From Pontivivens ytuae (GTDB lineage: Bacteria; Pseudomonadota; Alphaproteobacteria; Rhodobacterales; Rhodobacteraceae): a stretch of DNA of 64,000 nt. The position numbers and the translations under genes were made by a program. Location: contig NZ_CP064942.1 of NCBI RefSeq assembly GCF_015679265.1, positions 1,086,001 to 1,150,000 of the forward strand. The letters are read 5' to 3'. Within the stretch, counting starts at the first letter, position 1; each line of letters begins with the position of its first letter. The notes under the pieces are model-generated. The model made no database searches. It saw nothing but the letters and a program-made list of their open reading frames with translations, and was not told the origin of the DNA. Of this stretch, positions 16,664 through 24,615 are shown piece by piece.

Positions 16664-17116
16664 ATGGAAATGTCCGGAACCCGCGAGATCGCAGCCCCGC
16701 GTGCCACCGTCTGGGCCGCGCTCAACGACCCCGAGGTGCTCAAGGCCTGCATCCCCGGCTGCCAGGAGCTCACCGGCTCGCCCGAGGACGGCTTCGAGGC
16801 CACCGTCGTCCAGAAGGTCGGACCCGTGAAGGCGACCTTCAGAGGCGGCGTGACGCTGGAGGACGTGACAGCCCCCGAAAGCTACCGCCTCGTCGGCGAG
16901 GGCAAGGGCGGCGCCGCGGGCTTCGCCAAGGGGGCCGCGGACGTGAAGCTGACCGAGACGGCGGAGGGCACGGAACTCGCCTACACCGTCGACGCCAAGG
17001 TCGGCGGCAAGCTCGCCCAGCTCGGTTCCCGCATCGTGGACGGTTTCGCGAAAAAGATGGCCGACCAGTTCTTCGAGCGCTTCAAGGACGAAGTGGAGGG
17101 GGCTGGGGTCAGCTGA
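16664..17116 (+). CDS. coxG: CoxG-family SRPBCC protein (CO dehydrogenase subunit G)
   Basis: A 150-aa START/Bet v1-like protein: MEMSGTREIAAPRATVWAAL, LKACIPGCQELTG, and a C-terminal amphipathic helix (RIVDGFAKKMADQFFERF) that can bind membrane. CoxG proteins assist assembly or membrane attachment of molybdenum hydroxylases, but no coxLMS genes are in this window, so the partner is unknown. RBS GAAGGAGG precedes ATG 16664. Its last 8 bp overlap the convergent KAP gene. Confidence 0.88.
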   Translation: MEMSGTREIAAPRATVWAALNDPEVLKACIPGCQELTGSPEDGFEATVVQKVGPVKATFRGGVTLEDVTAPESYRLVGEGKGGAAGFAKGAADVKLTETAEGTELAYTVDAKVGGKLAQLGSRIVDGFAKKMADQFFERFKDEVEGAGVS

Positions 17117-18503
17117 GGCGTCCCGCCTTGCGGATCAATGCGGGGTAGTAATTGAACGCGCAGTCCCAAACGTGCTCATCGTTTATGGTTGGACCCCAGG
17201 AAATCTGAAACCACGCTTCATCAATATCCTGCGCCAATAGAGCCACCATCGCTTTCGGGAGGCCAGTTTCCGCAAGCTTTTCCTGTTGCCCCCTCAGCGA
17301 CCAGACATTTCTGAAATACGTCTCGAGCGTGAGAGCAACAGGGTACTCTTCGTCCCCTTGAGTATATCGCGGAACACCGAGATGGATTGGCTTGGCGAAG
17401 ATCTTGGCATGCGCATCAAGAGCACGTTGCACGCCCTCTTCTCCTCTCCAAGCCTCTCTTTCAATATCATTGAATTCGGTGTGAAAGCCTTGCTGATGAA
17501 TTACGATCAGCGGGATGAGTACCGCTAGGTTGAGAGGAACGGGTTTATCCCAGACATGCATTGTATCGGCGATGATGGTGAGACACTGCCGCGCGTCTCT
17601 CAGCGAAGCATTCTGCGCCTCCAGCATCTGTTCCAAGACATGGAGCGGATCGACGTCATGTGGCATGGGAAGTTCTGCATCCCGAATGATGCTTGCTTCT
17701 GGCGAGTTTAAAATGATCCCTTGCAGGCTACCCTCATCGAACCGATACGTCCGGTCAAAGAACCGCCGCAGGTAGGCCTTCGCGTCGAAGCCCTCGCCGT
17801 AGACCGCGCGGATGGAGTGCTGGAGTTGCTCCGTGTCCGTCGCGATCACGAAGGCAACGTTCCTCACGCCGAAGAGGTGCTTGATGCGCTCCAGCATCTC
17901 GATGGCGTAGGTGGGACGGCAGCGGTCGAGCTCGTCGATCAGGATGTGGAGTGGGGTGTCGCGGTCCTTCACGGCTTCGACCAAAGCTTCCTTGAAGTCG
18001 GTCACGGTTTTCTGCTGCGTCTCGAACCGCGCTATGAGGGCGGTGCTCGCCTCATCCAGCGCCGCCGAAAGGCCGGCTTCCGTGATCTCGGCCCCGGTCT
18101 CGCCGATCTGCTCGGCCACTTCCTCCACAGCCTCGCCGATCATCTTGCGCCCAACCTGTTTTGCCATGCCCTTTCCGATGGTCAGGGCCATGCGCGAGCC
18201 CTTCTGGAGCAGGGAGTTCGCCACTGTCTCGGCCGAGCCGCTCCCTGATCGCAGCGCCTCCGTCACCGCCTTGAGCACCGGCAGCAGGGGATCGTCGGCG
18301 AAGTCGCTTTCCCACGCGTTCACCATGACCGCGTCGTCGCCGAGGCGCTTCTTCAGGAGGCGCAGGAAGGTCGTCTTGCCCATGCCCCACGCCGCATCGA
18401 CGTTGAGCACCAGGCCCTGCGGGCCAGTAGCGCGGGCGGCGGCGAAGCGAGCGACGGTTTCCGCATCTTCGCTCCGCCCCAGGACGTCGTTGATCTTTTC
18501 CAT
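17109..18503 (-). CDS. KAP-family P-loop NTPase
   Basis: A 464-aa protein. Walker A is NVDAAWGMGKTTFLRLL (Lys43), Walker B is PLHILIDELDRCRP (Asp190-Glu191), and YAIEMLERIKHLFGVRNVAFV follows, all typical of KAP NTPases. KAP proteins include PifA and QatA, which act against phage or plasmids, but other roles are known. No partner gene of a known defence system is beside it. The 3' half of the gene is much less GC-rich (62 of 120 bases at 17161-17280) than the 5' half. Start at ATG 18503; an upstream start at 18578 would overlap the divergent gene. Confidence 0.85.
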   Translation of the reverse strand: MEKINDVLGRSEDAETVARFAAARATGPQGLVLNVDAAWGMGKTTFLRLLKKRLGDDAVMVNAWESDFADDPLLPVLKAVTEALRSGSGSAETVANSLLQKGSRMALTIGKGMAKQVGRKMIGEAVEEVAEQIGETGAEITEAGLSAALDEASTALIARFETQQKTVTDFKEALVEAVKDRDTPLHILIDELDRCRPTYAIEMLERIKHLFGVRNVAFVIATDTEQLQHSIRAVYGEGFDAKAYLRRFFDRTYRFDEGSLQGIILNSPEASIIRDAELPMPHDVDPLHVLEQMLEAQNASLRDARQCLTIIADTMHVWDKPVPLNLAVLIPLIVIHQQGFHTEFNDIEREAWRGEEGVQRALDAHAKIFAKPIHLGVPRYTQGDEEYPVALTLETYFRNVWSLRGQQEKLAETGLPKAMVALLAQDIDEAWFQISWGPTINDEHVWDCAFNYYPALIRKAGRLS

Positions 18504-18552
18504 CGGCGGAGCTTCAGCGCTAAGCTCGCGCCACGCAAGATGGAGGGTCGCG

Positions 18553-19055
18553 ATGATCTCGCCCGACTGGGTCCGCATGATGGCGCGCTACAATGCCTGG
18601 CAGAACGGGCTCGTCTACGACTGTGCCGAGCGGGTGGGGGCCGCGGCGCGGCAGGCGGAGCGCGGGGCCTTCTTCGGCTCGATCGAGAAGACGCTGAACC
18701 ACCTCCTGTGGGCCGACCGGATGTGGATGAGCCGCTTTGCCGGGACGCCGAAGCCGAAGACGGGCTCCATCGCCGCCTCGGTGGGGGAGGAGGCGGACTG
18801 GGCGACGCTCGCGGCGGAGCGGGTGGCGATGGACCGCGTGATCTCCGACTGGGCAGCGGGCTGGAGGCGGGCGCGCTAGAGGGCGATCTCACCTGGTTCT
18901 CCGGCGCCTCGGGGCGGGAAGTGACGAAGCCGCTCGCGGGTCTCGTGGTGCATTTCTTCAACCACCAGACGCATCATCGCGGGCAGGTCAATGCGATGCT
19001 GACGGCGGCGGGCGAGCGGCCGGGCGATACCGATCTGTTCCTGATGCCCGGGTGA
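18553..19055 (+). pseudogene. DinB-family (DUF664-like) protein, frameshifted
   Basis: The N-terminal part (MISPDWVRMMARYNAWQNGL, GSIEKTLNHLLWADRMW) is read from 18553 to about 18860; the rest (ALEGDLTWFSGASGREV, VVHFFNHQTHHRGQVNAML) continues in another frame to 19055. Together they give a normal DinB-like four-helix protein of about 167 aa with its metal-binding histidines. Restoring one G to the GGG run at 18858-18860 would rejoin the frames. It could be a true mutation or a homopolymer sequencing error. RBS GGAGG lies at 18542-18546. Confidence 0.85.
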
Positions 19056-19062
19056 AGGCGGC

Positions 19063-19815
19063 TCAGGCGAAGGGATCCTCCGGGTAGCCGACCTCCATCA
19101 GGTAGAGCCCGTCCGGCGGGGCGACGGGGCCGCAGCGGGCGCGGTCGCGGGCGTCCAGGGCGGCCTCGACATCGTTGGGGGTCCAGGCGCCCGCGCCGAC
19201 CCGCTCCAGCGTTCCGGCGAAGCTGCGGACCTGGTTGTGGAGGAACGAGCGGGCGCGGACGTAGAGGTGGACCTCGGCGCCCTCACGCCGGACGTCGAGC
19301 GCATCGAGCGTCTTCACCGGGCTCAGCGCCTGGCACATGGTCGAGCGGAAGGTGGTGAAGTCGTGCCGGCCGAGAAGCCGGTTCGCGGCCTCCTGCATCG
19401 CATCCACGTCCATCTCCTGCCGGACCTGCCAGACGAGACCCGCATCGAGGGCCGCGGGCGCGCGACGCGGCAGGATGCGGTAGAGATAGCGGCGGGAGAT
19501 GGCCGAGAAGCGGGCGTGCCAGTCGGGGGCGACCTGCGCGGCTGCGGTGACGGCCACGGGCAGCGGGCGCATGTGGTGGTTGATCGCCTGCGACAGGCGG
19601 AAGGGATCCCAATCGCGCTCCGTGTCGAGATGCGCGACCTGCCCGCGGGCGTGGACGCCCGCGTCGGTCCGGCCGGCGCCGGTGACGGTGGTGTTCTCAC
19701 CGAGCTTCGCTGTCGCTTCCTCCAGCGCCTGCTGAACGGAAGGGTGCGCGCGCTGGCGCTGCCACCCGGCAAAGGGCGCGCCGTGATACTCGATGCGGAG
19801 GGCGTAACGGGGCAT
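19063..19815 (-). CDS. truA: tRNA pseudouridine(38-40) synthase TruA
   Basis: A 250-aa enzyme that isomerises uridines 38-40 in the anticodon arm. The catalytic aspartate is Asp51 in [15 protein letters not shown], and the N-terminal [15 protein letters not shown] and C-terminal [17 protein letters not shown] blocks are typical. Length is normal. It is convergent with the frameshifted DinB gene, 7 nt apart. Confidence 0.96.
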   Translation of the reverse strand: MPRYALRIEYHGAPFAGWQRQRAHPSVQQALEEATAKLGENTTVTGAGRTDAGVHARGQVAHLDTERDWDPFRLSQAINHHMRPLPVAVTAAAQVAPDWHARFSAISRRYLYRILPRRAPAALDAGLVWQVRQEMDVDAMQEAANRLLGRHDFTTFRSTMCQALSPVKTLDALDVRREGAEVHLYVRARSFLHNQVRSFAGTLERVGAGAWTPNDVEAALDARDRARCGPVAPPDGLYLMEVGYPEDPFA

Positions 19816-19883
19816 GACGCCTTGGCCTAGCGGGCGCGGGTGAGGGAGGCAAGTGGGGGTACTGGCGGCATTCGAAGCGCTGA

Positions 19884-20089
19884 GGGCCGCGCCCGACCTG
19901 GAGGGCGCTTGCGGGACGGTGTTGATGGGGCCGCGCCCTCAAGCATCGATGTCGTGCCTTCTGCGAATGACAGCGACAACGCGTCCTCCGGGGGGAGGGT
20001 GATCCGGCTTCTCGGAAACTATCCGGTGGACAGTTTCGCCGGATCACGGGCGGAGCCCCGAGCGGGCGCGGCCCGGCCTATCAGCCGGG
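19884..20089 (+). repeat. Interspersed TIR element, subfamily A long form, copy 1
   Basis: It begins GGGCCGCGCCCGACCT (19884-19899) and ends CGGGCGCGGCCC (20063-20074), with the terminal hairpin CCCGGC-CTATCA-GCCGGG to 20089. It is 191 bp long between the end repeats because of a 63-bp module containing the hairpin at 20001-20045 (GATCCGGC ... GCCGGATC). Confidence 0.85.
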
Positions 20090-20164
20090 CGAGACAACCA
20101 TTCTGCGAGGCGCCGCCCCAGACTTGATCCGCAGGCTTTTGCTATCGAAGCGCATGATCTTCCA

Positions 20165-20385
20165 AAAGGTCCCGGCGCTTCGGCCGGGACGGTGGCGAGG
20201 GTTGTCATGGTCGGGCTTGGCGCGGCGGTCTTCAGGAACGGGAGATCCTCGGGTCGAGCCCGAGGATGACCCCGCGTTGGGAGACCGCAGAAGGCGGTAC
20301 CGTGGCCGTGGCCCGGACGGCATGCGTTCTAGAGCGCCGCATCGACCCTTGAAGCGCCGCCCCGGACTTGATCCGGGGCCTCCCG
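20165..20385. repeat. Cluster of short intergenic palindromes
   Basis: It contains GTCCCGGCGCTTCGGCCGGGAC (20177 region), ATCCTCGGGTCGAGCCCGAGGAT (20237 region) and CCCCGGACTTGATCCGGGG (20358 region). The same three palindrome types recur in several other gaps of this window. Confidence 0.7.
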
Positions 20386-20492
20386 CCAACGGCCCCAACG
20401 CCACGGCTCCACTGAGACCACCCCGAACGCCGTGCTCGCATTCCGGGCCCGCCGCGCCCATATTGGCCTTCGCACCGATCGCGAGGCCGCCC

Positions 20493-21914
20493 TTGATCAT
20501 CAACGACATCGCCGACGGGCTCCTGCGGGGGGTCGAGGATGCGCAGGCCGGGCTGCGGGAGGCTCTGTTCGACCCGGTGATCCGGCTCGGGGTCACGGGG
20601 CTCAGCCGATCGGGCAAGACGGTCTTCATCACCTCGCTGGTCGCCAACCTGATGGAGCGGGGGCGGATGCCGCAACTCCGCGCCGCCGCGGACGAGCGGA
20701 TCACGACCGCCTATCTCCAGCCCCAGCCCGACGACGCGGTGCCGCGCTTTGCCTTCGAGGATCACCTCACCGCCCTCACCGGACCCGAGCCACATTGGCC
20801 GGAGAGCACGCGGGCGATCTCCCAGCTTCGGCTCTCGCTCAAGGTGCGGCGGGGCAACTGGGTGACGGGGCTCGGCGGGCCGCGGACCGTGCATCTCGAC
20901 ATCGTGGATTATCCCGGCGAGTGGCTGCTGGACCTGCCGTTGATGGAGAAGAGCTTTCGCCAGTGGTCCGACGAGGTGTTGGCCGCCGCGCGCGATCCGG
21001 TGCGGGCGGAGCATGCCGCGCCCTGGCTCGCCGCACTGGAGGAGGCCGATCCGGCCCGCAAGCTCGACGAGCCGGAGGCGCAGCGGCTCGCCGCCGCCTT
21101 CACCGACTATCTCGGCCGGATGCGCGCGGCGGGGCTGTCGGGCTTTGCCCCCGGGCGCTTCCTGATGCCCGGCGATCTGGCGGGGAGCCCGGCGCTTACC
21201 TTCGCTCCGCTGCCCGCCGGGGCTACGCCCTCGGGCTCGCTGGCGAAGGAGTTCGCGCGGCGGTTCGAGGCCTACAAGCGGCTGGTCGTGAAACCCTTCT
21301 TCCGCGACCACTTCGCCCGGATCGACCGGCAGGTGGTGCTTGTCGACGCGCTCGGCGCGATCCATGCGGGGCCGCCGGCTGTGGAGGATCTGCGGGTGGC
21401 GATGACCAACATCCTGGAGGCGTTCCGCCCCGGCCCGAACTCCTGGCTCTCCGCGATCCTCGGCAAGCGGGTGGAGCGGATCCTGTTCGCCGCGACCAAG
21501 GCGGACCACCTGCACCATAGCCAGCACGCCGCTCTGACCGCGATCATGGAGGCTCTCCTGGCGGACGCGAAGCGCCGCGCGGATTTCAAGGGCGCGCAGA
21601 CGCAGGCGCTGGCGATTGCCGCGATCAGGGCGACGGTGGAGCAGGAGCTGGCGCATCAGGGGGCCAAGCTGCCGGTCGTGCGCGGCCGGCTGGAGGACAG
21701 CGGGAAGGAGGCCGCACTCCATCCCGGCGACCTGCCGAGCGATCCCTCCGCACTGCTGGTGCCGGCGCGCAAAGGCGCTGCGGAATGGCTCGACGAGGGC
21801 TACTCCGTGATGCGCTTCGCGCCGCCGGTGCTGAGCCGTGCGCCCGGAGAGGGGCCGCCGCATATCCGGCTGGACCGCGCGGCGGAGTTCCTGATCGGGG
21901 ATCGGTTGCTGTGA
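20493..21914 (+). CDS. ycjX: YcjX-family P-loop protein
   Basis: A 473-aa member of the YcjX/DUF463 family with P-loop GLSRSGKTVFITSLVANLM near the N-terminus and the conserved blocks DIVDYPGEWLLDLPLM and ILFAATKADHLHHSQH. The frame stays open upstream, but the family sequence begins at IINDIADGL, so I chose TTG 20493, which has GAGG six bases before it. YcjX is normally followed directly by YcjF; here a repeat element separates them. The E. coli pair is stress-induced; its exact role is not settled. Confidence 0.88.
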   Translation: MIINDIADGLLRGVEDAQAGLREALFDPVIRLGVTGLSRSGKTVFITSLVANLMERGRMPQLRAAADERITTAYLQPQPDDAVPRFAFEDHLTALTGPEPHWPESTRAISQLRLSLKVRRGNWVTGLGGPRTVHLDIVDYPGEWLLDLPLMEKSFRQWSDEVLAAARDPVRAEHAAPWLAALEEADPARKLDEPEAQRLAAAFTDYLGRMRAAGLSGFAPGRFLMPGDLAGSPALTFAPLPAGATPSGSLAKEFARRFEAYKRLVVKPFFRDHFARIDRQVVLVDALGAIHAGPPAVEDLRVAMTNILEAFRPGPNSWLSAILGKRVERILFAATKADHLHHSQHAALTAIMEALLADAKRRADFKGAQTQALAIAAIRATVEQELAHQGAKLPVVRGRLEDSGKEAALHPGDLPSDPSALLVPARKGAAEWLDEGYSVMRFAPPVLSRAPGEGPPHIRLDRAAEFLIGDRLL

Positions 21915-22374
21915 CGGGGGTGCTGGAGAGCGTGACGTTTGGTGGTTCGGCCGCAGTTGCGTTGAGCAGGTGGAAGCGCGCTGAGGGCGGCAAGCCATCT
22001 GGGCACCTACGTCGCTCACCTGTCCTGCCCGGCTGCCAGGCCGGGCCGCGCCCGCCCGGGGCTCCGCCCGCGATCCGGCGAAACTGTCCACCGGACAGTT
22101 TCCGGGAAGCCGGATCACCCTCGCCCAGGAGGGCGCGATGGCGAAGTCATTCGCAGAACACGCAAGGTCGACGCTTGAGAGCGCAAACCCATCAATACCG
22201 TCCCGCAAGCGCCCTCCAGGTCGGGCGCGGCCCTCAGCGCATCTCCGCTCTGACAGGGCAAGGCGCTGCAACTAGCCACGTTCATGCGGCGCAAGGAGAT
22301 CAGATCGATCAGACGCACACCCAGCGTCGGGCGACGCCCTCCGCCCGTCGGTCCCCCCGATTGCAGGTGCCCTC
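21915..22374. other. Intergenic region splitting ycjX and ycjF
   Basis: A 460-bp gap between two genes that are usually adjacent. The middle is the TIR element at 22028-22233. The rest shows no credible coding frame. Confidence 0.6.
22028..22233 (-). repeat. Interspersed TIR element, subfamily A long form, copy 2
   Basis: In reverse orientation: terminal hairpin CCCGGC-TGCCAG-GCCGGG at 22028-22045, left end GGGCCGCGCCCG (22043-22054), right end AGGTCGGGCGCGGCCC (22218-22233). The 63-bp module includes a hairpin at 22072-22116 whose inner stem GAAACTGTCC/GGACAGTTTC is perfect with a 3-nt loop. Confidence 0.87.
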
Positions 22375-23379
22375 ATGACCACCGATCCGCCCCGCCGCGG
22401 TCCCGTCCTGATCGAGGATGTGGAGACCCTGCCCGACGCCCCCGCCGTTACCGAGGCGCCGCCCGTTCCCGACGGCCCGCCACCCGCGATGCTGCGCGCG
22501 ACGCGCATGGCCGCGCGGCGGAGCTCTTGGCGGGGCAGGCTCTTCTGGGGCGCGCTCACCTCGCTCCTCGCGCTCCTGATCGGCAACGCGGCGTGGGAGG
22601 CGGTGCTGGCGCTGACCGAGCGCAACCTTTGGCTCGGCCGCGCGGCAATGGCCCTCGCTGCCATCGTCGTCATCATCGCGCTTGCAAGCGTCCTCAAGGA
22701 ACTCGCCGCCCTCGCCCGCCTCTCCAATGTCGAGACGATCAAGACGAAGGCCGCAGCGGCACTCGCCAGCGGCTCGGTAGACGAAGCGAAGGGCGTCCTC
22801 GACAAGCTCCATGGCCTCTATGCGAGCCGCGACGACCTCGCCGATGCGGCGGCCAGCGTGAAGCGTGCGCGCGATGAGACGGTGGACGCCGATGCCCTCC
22901 TGGAGCTCGCCGAGCGGCACTACTTCGCGGCCCTCGACCGGCAGGCGGCGGCCGAGGTCCAGTCGGCGGCGCGCACCGTCGCGGGCGTCACGGCGCTGGT
23001 GCCGATCGCGCTCGCAGACGTGCTCGCGGCCCTCAGTGCGAACATGCGCATGATCCGCCGGATCGCGGAGATCTATGACGGGCGCGCGGGCGTGGTCGGC
23101 ACCTGGCGACTGTTCCGCGCGGTGGCCGCGCACATGATCGCGACCGGGGCTGTGGCCGTGGGCGACGATCTGATCGGGGCGGTGGCGGGTGGCGGCGTGC
23201 TCGCCAAGGTCTCCCGCCGGTTCGGGGAGGGCGTGGTGAACGGTGCGCTCACGGCCCGCGTCGGCGTCGCGGCGATGGAGGTCTGCCGACCCCTCCCCTT
23301 CGCGGCGCTCAAGCGACCGTCCGTGACCTCGATCCTGCAGCGCGCCCTGTCCGGCATGTTCGCGAAAGGCGACGCCTGA
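22375..23379 (+). CDS. ycjF: YcjF-family (TIGR01620) inner membrane protein
   Basis: A 334-aa protein with a proline-rich acidic N-terminal tail, two adjacent transmembrane helices (LFWGALTSLLALLIGNAAW; AAMALAAIVVIIALASVL) and a C-terminal DUF697-like helical domain (MRMIRRIAEIYDGRAGVV, VAVGDDLIGAVAGGG). This is the usual partner of YcjX. Start ATG 22375. Confidence 0.88.
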   Translation: MTTDPPRRGPVLIEDVETLPDAPAVTEAPPVPDGPPPAMLRATRMAARRSSWRGRLFWGALTSLLALLIGNAAWEAVLALTERNLWLGRAAMALAAIVVIIALASVLKELAALARLSNVETIKTKAAAALASGSVDEAKGVLDKLHGLYASRDDLADAAASVKRARDETVDADALLELAERHYFAALDRQAAAEVQSAARTVAGVTALVPIALADVLAALSANMRMIRRIAEIYDGRAGVVGTWRLFRAVAAHMIATGAVAVGDDLIGAVAGGGVLAKVSRRFGEGVVNGALTARVGVAAMEVCRPLPFAALKRPSVTSILQRALSGMFAKGDA

Positions 23380-23436
23380 CCCTCTTGTGCACGCGCCGCG
23401 CGAACGGCATCTTCGGGACAAGCTACGGAGGATGCC

Positions 23437-23874
23437 ATGGCCGCGCTCACCATCGACTTCGCCACGTCCGAGGCCGACCTGGAGGTCTGCCGCACGCTGC
23501 GCCGGACCGTCTTCATCGAGGAGCAGGGCGTGAGCGAGAGCGACGAGGTCGACGGGCTCGACGACGCCTGCCTCCACGTGCTGGCCCGCGAGGGCGGCGC
23601 GCCGATCGGGGCCGCACGGGTCCACATCCAGGGTGGCACCGCGAAGATCGGCCGGGTCTGCGTGCTGCCCCCGGGCCGCGGGCGCGGCATCGGCGGCGAG
23701 ATCATCGGCTTCATCCTCACCCACCTGCGCGCGGACCCGCAGATCACCCAAGCCAAGCTCGGCTCCCAGATCGCGGCGATGTCCCTCTACTCCCGCGCCG
23801 GCTTCCGCCCGGTGGGTGACCGCTACATGGAGGCGGGGCTGGAGCACCAGGACATGGAGCATACGCTGGAGTAG
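23437..23874 (+). CDS. GNAT family N-acetyltransferase
   Basis: A 145-aa acetyltransferase. The acetyl-CoA pyrophosphate loop is VCVLPPGRGRGIGGEII, and the N-terminal LRRTVFIEEQGVSESDEVDG block is typical of the ElaA/YjcF-like GNAT group. RBS GGAGG precedes ATG 23437. The substrate is not predictable. It follows ycjF by 57 nt. Confidence 0.9.
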   Translation: MAALTIDFATSEADLEVCRTLRRTVFIEEQGVSESDEVDGLDDACLHVLAREGGAPIGAARVHIQGGTAKIGRVCVLPPGRGRGIGGEIIGFILTHLRADPQITQAKLGSQIAAMSLYSRAGFRPVGDRYMEAGLEHQDMEHTLE

Positions 23875-23914
23875 AGCGCAGCGCAGTCTGTGGTTTCTGG
23901 CTGAGTAGGGACGC

Positions 23915-23990
23915 CACCATCCCGGCCAAAGCGCCGGGACCGCTTCCTTTCCGAGAGACCCCGGATCAAGTCCGGGGTGGTACTTCTCCG
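23915..23990. repeat. Short palindrome pair
   Basis: ATCCCGGCCAAAGCGCCGGGAC followed after about 20 nt by ACCCCGGATCAAGTCCGGGGT. The same pair, in the same order, occurs near 26030, 26130 and 52280. Confidence 0.7.
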
Positions 23991-24002
23991 AAATCAAGTC
24001 CT

Positions 24003-24181
24003 GGCCGGGGCTCCGCCCGTGATCCGGCGAAACTGTCCACAAGACAGTTTCCGGGAAGCCGGATCACCCTCACCCGGAGGGCGCGTTGGCGATGCCGGAA
24101 GCAAAATGCGCGGCATGAAAGCTTTAGGGCGCGGACTTATCAACCCCCTTCCGCAAGCGCACTCCAGGTCGGGCGCGGCCC
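24003..24181 (-). repeat. Interspersed TIR element, subfamily A long form, copy 3, truncated
   Basis: The right end AGGTCGGGCGCGGCCC (24166-24181) is complete. The left end and terminal hairpin are missing: the copy starts within the 63-bp module (GGCCGGGGCTCCGCCCGT). The module hairpin lies at 24021-24065, with GAAACTGTC/GACAGTTTC and a 5-nt loop. Confidence 0.82.
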
Positions 24182-24189
24182 TCAGCTCT

Positions 24190-24615
24190 TTAGTCTCGCA
24201 CGTAGTACACGTCGAACTCCGTCCGACGCTCCTCGACGAACCCATGGCGCTGGTAGAACCGGTTCGCGGCACTGCCCTTCAACGCCCCGAGCCGGATCGG
24301 GCGCCCTCCTGCTTCCGACACGATCCGCTTCATCGCGGTGGCTCCCAGGCCCTGCCCCGCCACCTCATGCGCGATGTAGAGGTGGGAGAGGAAGAGGTCC
24401 GCGCCGCGATCCTCCAGCACGTAGAAGCCGACGATCCGGCCCTCGGCCTCGACCACCGTGCAGGCCGCGGGCTCGAACCCGTCCAGCAGACGTGCGCGGG
24501 CCCGGTCCGGGTCGAAGCGGCCGAGGGCGCGCAAGCTGGGCTCCATCGCGGCGGCGCGAAGGTCCGCCAGAGCCTCCGCGTCCTCGGCCCGCGCCGTCCG
24601 GAACGCGGGCCTCAC
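24190..24615 (-). CDS. GNAT family N-acetyltransferase
   Basis: A 141-aa acetyltransferase: RTARAEDAEALADLRAAAM, then VGFYVLEDRGADLFLSHLYIAHEVAGQGLGATAM (acetyl-CoA loop), and NRFYQRHGFVEERRTEFDV. I chose GTG 24615, whose GTGA overlaps the TGA of the amidase gene by four bases, which fits translational coupling. A longer frame from 24702 is only the amidase read in another frame. Confidence 0.86.
   Translation of the reverse strand: MRPAFRTARAEDAEALADLRAAAMEPSLRALGRFDPDRARARLLDGFEPAACTVVEAEGRIVGFYVLEDRGADLFLSHLYIAHEVAGQGLGATAMKRIVSEAGGRPIRLGALKGSAANRFYQRHGFVEERRTEFDVYYVRD

Larger units (their letters stand above)
19816..20492. other. Intergenic region made of repeats
   Basis: A 677-bp gap before the ycjX-like gene. 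It holds the TIR element at 19884-20089 and palindromes at about 20104-20125, 20177-20200, 20237-20265 and 20358-20380. The remaining sequence has no frame with coding character. Confidence 0.55.
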
